From Sciurus carolinensis (taxonomy: Eukaryota > Chordata > Mammalia > Rodentia > Sciuridae), in NCBI RefSeq assembly GCF_902686445.1, contig NC_062222.1, positions 131,695,035 to 131,759,034 of the forward strand: 64,000 nucleotides of DNA. The letters run 5' to 3'. The notes beneath the pieces are model-generated. The model did no database searches, was not told where the DNA came from, and saw only the letters and a program-made list of their open reading frames with translations. Positions within the stretch are counted from its first letter, which is position 1. The number at the start of each line of letters is the position of its first letter. The position numbers and the translations under genes were made by a program. Positions 1 to 11,100 of the stretch are shown here, one piece after another.

Positions 1-469
1 ACACTGAGATGGTTATGTCTAGGACTTGATTAAAATATTTGGGACTTGAAATTTGCTACTTTTAATTTGCATGATTTAAAGACATTTTTTTTCAGTACTT
101 TCTATGGCCAGACACAAAGATAAGATATTTTGTGCTGTGTAAACAGTTCCTAGACACATAAAAAATAGTTAACTTGGTTTTAGTTTGGGAGAATACAAGA
201 AAGAAGAGTCATCATGATTTGTTTGATCACGCAGACCCCTGCAGACCTCAGAGATTCTGTGGGTTTTCTACTTTCCCCCTTCTTTTTCTAAATGATGTCT
301 GTTGCTGGTTAATTGGAGTCTGTGGATGATTACCAAGCAGGCATAAGCCATTTATTGATCATGTATTATATACACAATGTCGTGGTGGATGTAAGAAAGA
401 CTTAAAGAAGTTTAAGATTGTAGTCCCTGCCTCTAGTAAAGAAAATTAATATATTTTATGCCACGTACT

Positions 470-655
470 GTGCTATCTCATTTAATCTTCAGAATAACTC
501 TCTGGGATAGGTGACATTTCATTATTTTACAGTCAGGACACTGAGTCTGTGGAGAAGCTGAGTAACTTGATCACTAAGCCATGGGGAGGCAGGGTGAAGC
601 TGGGGTGTGAACGCAGGTCTGTCTGACACAAATTCCTCTGCTGTTACTACTCTCC
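470..655 (-). repeat. MIR SINE fragment, antisense
   Basis: The order of motifs is that of an antisense MIR: a tail-like segment with the tttaatcttcagaat motif, then attattttacagtcaggacactgagtctg, then a degenerate cacagctag-type core, then a gtgtgaacgcaggtctgtctgac block. It is highly diverged, as expected for this ancient mammalian family. Confidence 0.65.
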
Positions 656-1744
656 TGTGTTGGGGGAAGGTGTACAGAGCAGTTTGGAATGCAGAGGAAG
701 GAAAGGATTAAAAAATGAGCTGACATGAACAATGTACCTGGGTAGAGAAGCTTAGATCATATTTAGGAAACAAAAGAGCAGTTTGATTAAAATAAGTGAC
801 CATTTGTATTGGAGTATAAAGGGAGTTTAAGAATAGATTATAGGGATTTGTAAATGCCAAATTGATGAATGTTATCTAACCTATAGCAAGTGGGAAATAA
901 TTTTTAAGTGGGGAAATAAATAAAAGCAATTTTGAGATAGACTTAGTCTATTGGGGTGTTTTTGTGTATGGTTGGATAGGAAGGAGATTGAGGTAAGAGA
1001 CTGGGTTACTGCTATCATGTGGTAAAGACCAGAGTCAAGGCAGAAGAGAAAGGGTGGATGGATTTAAAAGGCTTTTCCAAGAAGAATTTATAGGGTGTGT
1101 GGAATGACTGTATAAGACAGAGAAGAAGTCCATTGTAACGCTATGATTGCTTGCCTAGAAGAGTGGATACAAGGACCTGCAGTGATTGGTGACTGTCCCT
1201 AGGCTGAAAAGCATGCTGGTGCTTCACAGGTGTGTGAGCTGCATGAAGGAGAACTCTTGAGTTTGGCCTGGGCTGTGTGGGGTGCTCAGGTTGCAGGAAG
1301 ACCCCCAGAGAGGAGGAACTGTGATAATTTTAAAAGGCAAATTTTCCAGGAAACTTTACTTTTCTTAGCTCCCTCTTGTCACAAGGGCATCCAGATATTC
1401 CTGATTTAGAGGTGTGTTTAACATTCAGGCATGATTAACCTAAAGAGATGTTGGAGTGCTAACTTACACAACCCTAACCCTCCCTCCCTGCATACTGCCC
1501 TGTTTACTGTGCTCTGAGGTTTCCTTCTGTTTTCAGTTTGCTGGTGGAGCTTGCCTTTAGTTATGAGTGTGAAGGGAAATGTAAGTTACTGGAGCCCTCC
1601 TCTATTACGTCTCAGAATGCTTCATGTATCCTTCCCTAAACCTGATGCATTGGTAGATGTGCCAATGAAGTTATTGATTTCACACTTGATATTTCTCAGT
1701 GAAACAATTTTGAAAGTTTATTGAAGGGAATGAGAAGTTCTACT

Positions 1745-1853
1745 TGGGCCTGGTGACATGAGTCTGTAGTTCCAGCACTCAGGATTGCTTGGACCCAGTG
1801 GGCAGTATAGTGAACTCCACTGAGAGAGAGAGAGGAGGAGAGAGAGAGAGAGA
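1745..1853 (+). repeat. Degenerate B1-like SINE fragment ending in a (GA)n microsatellite
   Basis: Bases 1747-1785 resemble the 5' part of a 7SL-derived B1 (cctggtgacatgagtctgt, then agttccagcactcagga). The rest of the monomer is damaged or deleted. From 1819 to 1853 there is an almost pure GA repeat where the A-rich tail would be expected, which suggests the microsatellite grew from the SINE tail. Family assignment is tentative. Confidence 0.5.
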
Positions 1854-2141
1854 TTGAAAGTATTTTATTTTGAGGGGAAAATTAATGTTAGACTCATCAG
1901 TAACATGGGAATTGATGCTCTAGTAATCATTTAATTTCTGACATAAATATTTATAATGAGGCTCAGTTTTAGTTTTATTCACTGGTTATTTAAAGGGATT
2001 TTGCTATTTTAGTTCTAACCCAGGTTGGAATCATAAAATCAAGTTATCAACACATTTTATAAGTTTTATAAGAAAGAAAACAAGGAAAGGAAGAAAGGAA
2101 AGTGAATGCAATCTATTTTTTTAATTGTGTTTATACTTTTG

Positions 2142-2220
2142 TTTGTTTGTTTGTTTATTTATAGTACTGGCCATTGAACCCAGGGGTGCTCTATCCCTAA
2201 GTTACATCCTTATCCCTTTT
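2142..2220 (-). repeat. Truncated ID-type SINE, antisense, with TTTG tail repeat
   Basis: A (GTTT)n tract at 2142-2163 is followed by agtactggccattgaaccc and a gggtgctctatccctaag block. This is the reverse of the ID half of a squirrel B1-dID element, whose sense reads ctcagtggttaagcacccctgggttcaat-like. The 5' end of the element is missing. Confidence 0.6.
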
Positions 2221-2234
2221 TACTTTCTAGTAAT

Positions 2235-2345
2235 GCAGCAAACACATTTCGAGAATCTATTTATTGCCAGGGAACATTACTAAAATCTGTGGACATAGAG
2301 ATGAATAAGGTAAAGTGCCTATCCTTAAGGAGCTTTGGGATAAAT
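2235..2345. repeat. L2-like fragment
   Basis: The block contains the familiar order of attgccagggaacat, then gacatagagatgaataagg, then ccttaaggagctttggga. That resembles the conserved region of ancient L2 3' ends (lists of 'tactatgtgccaggcac', 'ggagcttacag'). The match is by eye only and weak at the edges. Confidence 0.5.
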
Positions 2346-3297
2346 GGAGCAGGAAAACATTTAAACAATTAGGTACATTACAGATGCATTTCTTACAATC
2401 CCCAACTTATTTAATAATTTTATTGGCATAATTTTTCAACTTTTCTCCTCCCCCCAAATATTTCCCTCTAAGATGGTGTAAAAATTGGGACTTTTGTTAA
2501 CAGATGTTCTGGTTTTTCAGATTATATATATGTTTTTGTTTGCAAAGTAGTCAGGGAAAAATAAATTTTTAACTGCTGTTCTCCAGAAAATTCAGCATTT
2601 AGTTCTTTAATAATGTATTGGATAACCTGTGATGAAATGCACAGTTTTATTTTGTTTCTAATCTTAATTGTTTGGAAGTTTTGCTATATATGCTTTTGTT
2701 AAGGGCTATAAACATGCTGTTAGTCTTGGCATTTTTTTTCTTGTCAGTTAATAAACTATGAGTTCATATTTAGTTTGAAGTAGTTATGCATTAGTTTCTT
2801 AAAAACAAAAATTTCTGTAATATGAGACATTCATGAAACTGCTAAAACATACATTATTTGTTGTCCCCTGAGATCGTTTTCATACTGTACATGAAAGTGT
2901 CTACTTAGGACCTACCATGTGGTAGGCATGCTCCAGGTCTCAGCCGAGTCTTCATTAGCATCTTAGTGTGTAGCTGCACTACACGGATGCCATTGAAGGC
3001 CTGGTCCTAAGGGTCTTCCCTGCTCTTTCACTTACCTGAATATCGACCTTCTTTAATTAGCCCTTAGTGAACTTAGATTCTTCTTATCCAAATGTTAATC
3101 TTTCTGTCACTTTCTCCAGTGTTTATGAGGACTGCACCAGAATTCCTTTTTCTAAGTACTGCTGCTTGTCTCCCTTAAAGAACACAGGTACTCATTTTGT
3201 ACATACCCCTCTAACCCTCAGGCACTGAATATTGATTAATGGATTTCCACGTCATATACCTTTTTTCTTTTTCCTATTTACCTTTAAATTTATTTTT

Positions 3298-3394
3298 TAT
3301 TTTATTTTATTTTTTTGTGGTGCTGGGGATTTGAACCCAAATCCGCAAATCCACAAGGCAAGCACTCTACCAACTGAACTATATCCCCTGCCCC
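3298..3394 (-). mobile_element. ID SINE (tRNA-Ala-derived), antisense, with target-site duplication
   Basis: Read on the minus strand this is an ID element: ggggatatagttcagttgg-like box A region, then a B-box-like gggtt-caaatcc region, then an A-rich tail seen here as the T-rich run at 3293-3315. The 13-base direct repeat taaatttattttt at 3285-3297 and 3395-3407 brackets it and is best read as the target-site duplication. Its consensus-like body suggests a fairly recent rodent-lineage insertion inside the RAB28 intron. Confidence 0.85.
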
Positions 3395-5830
3395 TAAATT
3401 TATTTTTAAATAAAATTTAAAGTCTATCTAGGATCTTAGATACCACATAGATAAACCTTGTATTTTATAAATTATTTGTTTGTGAAGACTGAAGAAATGA
3501 AAAAACTTACCCAAAGTTATGTTACTGGTAGCATATAATGGCCCCATTATAGGGAAGAAGAATAGTAGTTTTTGTTTTAGCTTTTACTATGTACAAAGTA
3601 CTATGCTTATTAACATGCTGTATCCATGCTTCATATGATAATCTGTAATCTTGCTACACTTTATGTATCAACCAGAATATTCTTTAATAGTTTACACATC
3701 TGGTTTTTTTTTTGTCCTACTTTTATACATCTCAAGAACAGAGATCTAAATTTAAAAAACCTTTATCTAAATGTTCACAACACCAAGATACAGATAGTAA
3801 CATATTTTAGCTTTATGATGTGCTTACTCCATTTCCTTGGTCTGGCAAACCGTGTCTTTTACTGAAGTAGAAACTATCTAGATTAAGGCACAATTACACA
3901 GTTAATTAAATTTATCTTAAGTGCCTTCCTGGGAGTCCATCTGTATCTTCACACCTTTTAGCCCCCCACCCCCAGGCTGCCTCTCGAGTGGGTTCTGGAT
4001 CTCCACCACTTCCCTTTCCACTAAGCTCTTGCAGATGCTCTTTGAGGAGCTCAGAGCTCCTGTTCACCTGCACGGCTCCTTTCCTCCTAGAGCTACTTCA
4101 TCATTTTCACTGCATTGGCCAGTGGGGGAGAATAATTAAAGTGTACTTTCTGACTCTAAAAATAAAGGTTGGTGTTTTGTAGGTCATATTTTCTCTGAGG
4201 AAAAAAATCAATAAATGACTTGTAAACAAGCAAACTGCTGTGAAACGACCTACCATGAAGTTTATGATGTGGAAATTATATTTTTCTATTCATAGAAAGC
4301 AAAGTTTTGAATCTGTAGCTTTCATAAGGGTTTCCAGTTTGGAGGAAACAGCATACAAAGCTTTTTGTCACACAGTCAAGATCCCCAAGAAAGATGCTGC
4401 CTTGTTAAGTCTTCTTTAATTTGATAAGATGGATGAGGAAAACCAAAGTCATTTATGTCAGTCAGTACTCTGACCAAAATGTCTGGAGCACAGTCCAGTA
4501 CCCTGGTTATTTATAGGAGAGGCATAAACCAACAACTGTTGGATAGATGAGTTGCTTACTGATTAGAAATCCCTTTTCATCACTGAAATTCATAGTTTAA
4601 CATTGAGCAGTAGGTTTAAGGAGACTAGGTGGTGGTGCTCAACAGTTCACTGAGGTGCCTCTTCAGCCTCATCTTGTGGTTAGTGCTTCTGTCAATAGCT
4701 GAGTGCCTAGCAAATCTTGAGTCTTGTCTGGAAGTTAATACTGTTTGCTACAGAACTTAAGCAGAATGGGTCTAAGGTAATACATCCATATACCTTAGCA
4801 TCCTATTCATTTACTCTCAGTTGTTTGTCAAATCTTCATTTATAAATGTCTTCATAAGCAGCAACCCATATCAAGATTCTTTTCTGTTTGAGTTAATACA
4901 TTAGTAGGTGCTAGTATAAAGGAAGGATTTTCTGGAATAAGATATTTGCAGTCATTCAGAAAAGCAAAGATAGCTTCAAGTCTAAAAATGTTGGGGAGCT
5001 TGTTATCTCTGTCATGCATGTTGTTCCATCCTAAGGGCTGTAGCAGTTAAAAACATTATACTGTAAATTTTGATTTGAAAACAATAGCTGTTAAGAGCTT
5101 CTTAATATGGGCTGCTGTTTGTGAAGACAATAAATATTGTGTAATTTTTTTTACATGTCCCACAGTCGCACTTTGAACTTGTTATTTTTGTTTGGCAATT
5201 TGGAAGCACAGAGGTCAGAGTTAGGAGGAGTGGAAGAGTAATTTCAAAAGGAAATTTTGGTCAAGTGACAAATATTATTAAGTGTAAAAATTGCCTCTAA
5301 TTTCTTCATTCCTTGCTCTGCCTTGAAAGATGCTTAATTACTCCTTCCTTTGTGTTCTTACAGCATAGATCCACTAGTAAAGCATTTGAGTTGTATGTCA
5401 AATAGTCGTATAGCAGCTGGTGACTAGATCCTGTGTAATTTACCCGTGTTCCCAGCAAAGAGTAATTGGCACATAGAATCCTCAGCGGTGTGTGTCGTAG
5501 GAAATGGAATTAATTCTCTTACTGTATTTTAGTGTAGAAAAGCCTGATGATTCTTGATAGTCCTCTAATATACTGGATATTATATATGTTATATATACTT
5601 GTGGGGTGAAAAGTAAAACTTACATGTCTTGCAGGTTCAATGGACATACCTATTTCAGTATTTAAATAGAATTATAAAGAGTAATGTTTATTGGGTTTCT
5701 ATTCCTATTCTTTCCTTTTGTTTGCATGCCTTCTGCTATTTCTTTTGTGACATGTTTAAATTTATATGTTGATTTTCTTTTTCTACTTTGGTATTCCCTT
5801 CTGTTTTCAGTCACTGAACATACTTTTCAT

Positions 5831-5876
5831 TCTCTTTCTCTCTCTCTCCCTTTCCTTCCCTCCCTCCCTCTTTTTT
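5831..5876 (+). promoter_or_regulatory. RAB28: Long polypyrimidine tract upstream of the alternative RAB28 exon
   Basis: There are 46 consecutive pyrimidines, mostly CT and CCTT repeats, ending 43 bases before the 3' splice site at 5919/5920. The 20 bases right before that splice site are poor in pyrimidines (atggaattgacag). The distant tract is therefore the obvious candidate for U2AF, PTB or other pyrimidine-binding factors that control inclusion of the cassette. The regulatory role is inference. Confidence 0.5.
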
Positions 5877-5919
5877 ATTCTTTCTCCTTCATCATGTTTA
5901 TGTTGTATGGAATTGACAG

Positions 5920-6009
5920 CATATTGTCAGGGCAGAAATAGTGAAGTATCCGGAAGAAGATAATCAACATACCAGCTCTTCTCAGAGTAGAATCTGTTCA
6001 GTACAATAG
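5920..6009 (+). CDS. RAB28: RAB28 alternative C-terminal cassette exon (CSVQ isoform), coding part
   Basis: Following an AG acceptor at 5918-5919, phase 0 translation gives HIVRAEIVKYPEE, then DNQHTSSSQSRICSVQ, then a TAG stop at 6007-6009. From memory this is nearly the same as the alternative tail of human RAB28, which ends in RICSVQ. The exon continues four more bases to 6013, where a CAG/GTATTA donor follows, so it is a 94-base cassette carrying its own stop. That is very close to the 95-base insertion recalled for human RAB28 isoforms. RAB28 is a divergent Rab-like GTPase associated with cilia, photoreceptor outer segments and ciliary extracellular vesicles, and human loss causes cone-rod dystrophy. 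The final CSVQ is a CaaX-type farnesylation motif, unusual among Rabs, which are mostly geranylgeranylated on CC or CXC. When this exon is included the downstream terminal exon becomes 3'UTR. The stop lies only a few bases before the splice junction, so nonsense-mediated decay is not expected. Confidence 0.93.
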   Translation, partial: HIVRAEIVKYPEEDNQHTSSSQSRICSVQ

Positions 6010-6013
6010 TCAG

Positions 6014-7213
6014 GTATTAATGGATAAATTATTGCAATTTGGGGAGGTGGGAGGGGAGGACCAGTGAATGCTCTCTTGTTCTTCATTCCTTGTGAATGAA
6101 GTTTGGATGATAATTGTACATTTTGTAAATCAATATTGCATAAGTCTGTTTTAAAACTTTGAAAAATTGATCCTTTGCCAGAAGACTTAAAAATTAAATA
6201 AGAAATTGAGAACAAATTAAAATAACACTTCAGTTACTTTTAAACATGTTTGTCTTTATGGTTGTGTTTATTACACCTGCAGTGAAGGGGAGAATGGAGG
6301 CAGCTGTTTCCTTATTCATTCCTTGCTGTTTTTTCTGACATAGCTGGGAATTGAAAGAGTATTTTCAAATTTGCCTTGAATTGCCCTTTTTTGTCTGCTT
6401 CTATGTGCAGACTTAAAGAAAACAGTAAAGGATTTGTTTAATTTAAATTATTACTTAGAGATAAATATTAGGGCATTTTGTTAAATTCATTGTTTCGGAT
6501 GTTCCTTTACATATATGGCTTATGGAAAAGAGAGAAGAGTTAAAAGTGTCTTTTAGATTGAATTATTTTAAAAACATGAATATGAAGTAATTTTCTAAAT
6601 TCCTCATTATACCTTATTTTGTTAGAGTCATTATTCACAAACCAGTAGTTATTTAGAAGTAAGTCAGGAATTTGGGAGGCAAGATTTAAAAACTGGAGAA
6701 GTCTGAACACTTGGTTGCTCAGAACATCTCTGCTTTCTCTGTGAGTCCTCTTCAACACACCTCTCCTCACTGACGCACAGACCACTGTAAACATTCCAAG
6801 AAAAGGCATGGCTGAGTGTCCTGGCTTATGGAGATACTTAGTAGATGGCAAAAATCATGAATTAAAGTATGTGTAAATGATTTATTTTAATTCTTTTAAA
6901 TTATAATCAGGGTTTAGATTGTCATATTGCTCTGCCACATTTTTATGAGACTTGTGTGATAGCTGCCAATTAATGTTATAAAACCAGAAAAGCCTCAATA
7001 ACTGAGTTGCTATTGCCTCTTTAAGAAAAAAAGAAACAAACAAGAAAACCAAAAAACACAGCTGTTCATTAGTTCTGATTGATTCTTTCAATATCAACTC
7101 CTGTTTCTTTTATGATGTTTATCATCAGGAGTTCACCAAAGTTCAGAAAATAAAAATATACTGTGGGGAGCTCTTTCTGATGTACCGATAATAACTCTTT
7201 TCTCTTATGACAG
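6014..7213 (+). other. RAB28: RAB28 intron between the alternative exon and the terminal exon
   Basis: This is bounded by a GT donor at 6014 (CAG/GTATTA) and an AG acceptor at 7212-7213 preceded by a good pyrimidine run, aactcttttctctta. I see no recognisable repeat or gene in it. Minus-strand frames at 6540-6851 and 6882-7097 resemble nothing known and look like chance. Confidence 0.85.
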
Positions 7214-7306
7214 AGGGTGGTGAAGGCAGATATTGTAAACTACAACCAGGATCCCATGTCAAGAACGGTCCACCCGCCCCGGAGCTCCATGTGTGTGGTG
7301 CAGTGA
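7214..7306 (+). CDS. RAB28: RAB28 terminal coding exon (CVVQ isoform)
   Basis: In phase 0 the exon encodes [14 protein letters not shown], then [16 protein letters not shown], followed by TGA at 7304-7306. This is 30 residues and matches the recalled C-terminus of the main human RAB28 isoform (…[14 protein letters not shown]…, ending SSMCAVQ) with only about three substitutions. The acceptor at 7213 has a proper polypyrimidine tract. The tail ends in a CaaX box, here Cys-Val-Val-Gln where I recall Cys-Ala-Val-Gln in human. A terminal Gln favours farnesylation. The exon is the default end of the transcript. It is read in a different context, as 3'UTR, when the 5920 cassette is included. The rest of the GTPase domain lies in exons outside the window to the left. 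Identification rests on direct translation plus memory of the human protein, and both alternative tails occurring in the right order makes it secure. Confidence 0.95.
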   Translation, partial: RVVKADIVNYNQDPMSRTVHPPRSSMCVVQ

Positions 7307-8135
7307 GTGTGTTCTCTCTTATGCCGAAGCGCTGGCCGCCTCACCCTGAGTGGGCCTGGGCCGTCTCGGAGCTTGCCTGTCAGTGACCACTCTCCTCCCT
7401 GCTCGCTTCGTCTTTAAGTGCTGCCTCTCAGCCGCAGGCAGCGCCTTGGACTGAAAGGAATTCAGCTAGGAGACCACACACTTTGAAGTCAAAACGGAAA
7501 GCCCACTCTCTGGCATTGGACTGCTTCTTTGGAAGGAGTGATATTGGTTCTTTGTACCCTCACTTGTTTTTTTCCCAGTGTAAATTTTTTAACCAAATGT
7601 GAAAACTATCCATGTCTTGATCATCGGCCAGGATTTTGCCACAACACAGTTCCATTCTCTTATCTGAACTCACATGTGTCATAGTATACTTCAGAGTGCA
7701 TATACTGAAACAAGTCACACATTTTGCCTGCAGTTCCTTAAGAAGGCATTCTTTTGCTATCTCTTGTAAGTGAAAATATGTAAAGCTGTACCTAACTGAA
7801 AATGCTTGAAATAAGGCTGTAATAGAAATATTTTTCATTTTTTAAAAAGGGGCCTAAATTGTTTATACTATAGTTTGTAACTCAAAAAGCAGTGTGTATT
7901 TGATATTGTATTTTATTACTGTATCATGGTCATTATGTATTGTATTATGCTCAGCTTAGATGGCTTTATGAATTTTAATAAGTGTTCAGCTGATGCTCCA
8001 CATGGAATTTTCCCTACAGAGTGTCTAAGAGTACTCCAGAATGAGTTATAACATCCTGTTAGATCACTGTGGATCAGACTGTACCTGATGTTCAGATGTT
8101 TTTCTCTCACAAATAAATTTATTTAAATTAAATTT
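7307..8135 (+). other. RAB28: RAB28 3' untranslated region
   Basis: Sequence after the TGA is first GC-rich (ccgaagcgctggccgcc) and then AT-rich, with no open frame on the plus strand. It runs to a canonical AATAAA at 8112-8117 followed by T-rich sequence, giving a 3'UTR of roughly 0.83 kb. The exact cleavage site is inferred at about 8130-8135. A longer 3'UTR isoform cannot be excluded, because the following few hundred bases are repeat-free. Confidence 0.75.
8112..8117 (+). terminator. RAB28: Polyadenylation signal AATAAA of RAB28
   Basis: A canonical hexamer lies in an AT-rich setting about 800 bases after the RAB28 stop codon, with a T-rich stretch downstream at 8130-8175 that could serve as the downstream element. 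It is the first good hexamer after the stop. Confidence 0.7.
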
Positions 8136-11100
8136 TTAAAAACTTCTTTCAGCCTTATTTCTTTTCATTATAGAAAACGTGTAACTGAATGCACGATCAG
8201 GGATTCCGTGAGGTTCAGTGTACGGTCAGTCACTTGGAGTTGCTTGGTTATCATGTTGGACTGATCATAGTCTGAGTTCCACACAAGGTGGAGGCATTTC
8301 AGCAGCTCCTTAGCAGCCGCATCCCACCTTTCTGCTTCTCTCACGCTGCCCTCACCTCTGCGCAGGTAGAGCTGTGAACTTATTCCTGTCTGCTTTGCGT
8401 TTCCTCCTGTTGCTGCTCCGTGGAACCCTCTGCTGGCAACCCCGACCCTCCCATTGTCCGTCTCCTGCCACAAGACTTCGGGCACCATGAAGAAGAGTTC
8501 CCTTGGTCTTGGTCATGGTTCAGTTTTTGTGTCCGGGCACAGTGCCTGGTGTGATGGGTGCTCTGTTTGCCACATTGAAACCAGAATGAAGGCCACCTGT
8601 ACAAAGCCAGCTGGAAGCTCCACATTACTCCTCCTCAGATGGCACCCGCCCTTCTGCATTAAGTCAGAGCTGTTCCTACTCCTGCCTGTTTCATGAGCCA
8701 CGAGCTAATGGAAGGGCAGTTCTGTGTCTCTTCTCTCTCATGTCCCTCACAGGAAATTTGCCACAAGTGTGTGCAGAAGTTTTGGACACTTGATTTTGGA
8801 GCTGTGAGGAATCTTAGGAAAATTGTTTCGGGTCCTTGTGTGGCTAAGGAAACAAGTGTGGCAAAAAAAGTAACTTACCAGAGATCATGGAAGCTCAGTG
8901 GTAGACCTGATAAATCATCTGTGTCTGGGTCAAGAAATTAAATTTAAAAAATTTAAATTAAAGGTGATTTTAAAATTTTGACTGTACTCATTAGGTAGTA
9001 GATCTAACTTCTTTGTTTGGATTTCTGTATCTTTTGTAATAATTTAGCACCCTTTTAAGCCATTCAAGGTGATAAACTCTTCACACGAGTTCATTTTATC
9101 CTTCCTTTCAACATCTTCCTAACGTATGTGGACCCGGGCCTTTAGGCAGATATAAAGTTGAGCAAATGAGATGTCAACCTTCACAGTCTTTACAGTCTTG
9201 TAGGAGAGATGTTTGTTGTTGCTGCTGCTATTTTAAATGCTGTGGTTGATTGAAGCCCACTATTGAACTAACTTGCCCAAGGTTTTATATTTAGTAGGGA
9301 ATGAGACCAAGCTCCTTTTGGTCACTCTGTGTTGTTTATATCTCTGTAAAAACTTGAGAACTTTGAAAAGTTTCCCTCTATCCACCCCAGGACAGCTACT
9401 GCAGTACTCTATGCTATGACTTTACACATATATATGATTGTATAAGCCCAGCGGTGAGAACAAAATTGTTCAGTGTATGTTTATTATAATGTCAGAGCAC
9501 TGAAAGGGACTGAGTGGGGCAGGGAAAGCATGGCCCTTGTGGACTTGCTCTGTTCTGGACGTTTCTAGCACTTGTCACAGGAATAGTTTTATTTTCACAC
9601 TAATCTATGAAAGAGGAATCATTGGCTCCTCTCAGGGAACTGATGCTGAGGATAAGTGAGTGTAGAGTAAGAGCCCCTCCTTGCGTCAGTGGTGAAGCCA
9701 GGAGCCACCCAGAATTCTTCTGAGATAGACTGGAAGAGACCGGGCCCTGTTTCTCTCTGCTCTTCAGATGCCCCACTCCACTGGCGTCCTTCCTGGGCAT
9801 GGAACAGTTCTGGTACGTGGCTCCTTTGAGAACTGGTCCACCCATGCTGTCACACTCCTCGGCCACCAGCATGTGTCCAGAGGAGCTGGTGACAGTTTCC
9901 CCTGATCACCGAGGTGAAGTCAGAAATTGACCCCTTCCCTGCTCTTGCCTTGGGTCTCTCAGTTAAGTGTGGCCAGTCCCTGAGAGCCTTTTGGGTCAAG
10001 GCAAGCAGGCATAATGAATATACAGAACAGCAGGCAGAGAAAGCATATTCCTAAGTTCCATATTACAATCTTCCCCATACCTCGGGTTTTATTTTTGAAA
10101 CAAAAAGTAGGATTTGTGCTTATTTTACTTTGACTGTTACCTCTCTGGTCTACAGTTTTTAATTTAAAAAATTATAAGTCTCCTCATCTAGTTTTAGGCA
10201 CTTTGTCTCCTGAAGATGCATGCTGTTTCAAACACATGCGGTCACTTCTGCTGCTTATTGAATTTTTGAAAAACACAAAAGTCTTCCACCCAAGTTTGGA
10301 TGCTGCCTTTCAAGTGCACCCTCTATAATGTGTGGCAAACCACTCTGGAGTGGTTTTTGGAGTGGCCCAAGAGCTCCTGTGACTGCTTTATTATTCCAGG
10401 AGGAGGTAGGCCAAGCCCTTTAAAGTTGATTACTGAAACAAGGCAGTGGAGCATAATAATTGTGTACATTTCAAAAATAGGTTTTTGAGCGATAACCCTT
10501 GCAGGCGATTGCTGTGATGCCGAGTGTCCTGCACACTTGGGAGACTGAAAGGAACCTGGGATGCAGAGCTGTTAAGCATCATGGCAGACGTCTGTGGCCT
10601 CCTGGCACCCATGTCACCACTTCTCCCAGGTCAGTTTCCTGATTTCCTGGCGGACCCTCCTCCATTTCAGCCATTCATGGCTCTAGGAGTGAATCCTTAC
10701 TGGTTTCAGCATGTTAGGGTAAACTCGCCCCTCCCCTCAGTGGTTGATTCAGAAATGAGCTGATAAGTCATTCAGAGCTAACTGAGGAGACATTTGCTTA
10801 GGTTTCTGAAAAGTGAAAGGAAACAGCCCTCACAGGAGTTTTCAGAAGACTGTACCCACTGGTCTAGAATAAAAAGACATGTAGCGCTGAGCAATATTGG
10901 CAGCCACCTGAGGCTGCAGAGGGAGAACCTTTCCAGGGACGGGGCTAATGCCAAGGGGTGGGGGTCAGGAGTCCAAATTCCTGCCACTGTGCTTGATCCT
11001 TGGATCAAGCTACACCTTGAGTTGTTTAACAGCATATGTTGATTTTCCTTGGTCATTTTGCCTAGTCTCTAGTTTTTGTAACTATTACAAAATGGAGCCT

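Larger units (their letters stand above)
1..5919 (+). other. RAB28: RAB28 intron upstream of the alternative last-exon cassette (left end outside window)
   Basis: This AT-rich stretch carries no exon that I can recognise. I looked for the preceding RAB28 exon, which should encode a segment close to AEILGIKLNKAEIEQSQ, and did not find it, so the intron very likely extends beyond the left edge. It holds scattered old repeats (listed separately) and long tracts that look unique. The small open frames here are short, rich in Phe, Leu and Tyr as expected from AT-rich chance frames, and match nothing I know. Confidence 0.8.

Noticed and set aside
8168..8701. Possible downstream gene or extended coding region just after RAB28
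   Set aside because: Frames on both strands overlap and none shows a known domain. At most this is extended 3'UTR or unique intergenic DNA.
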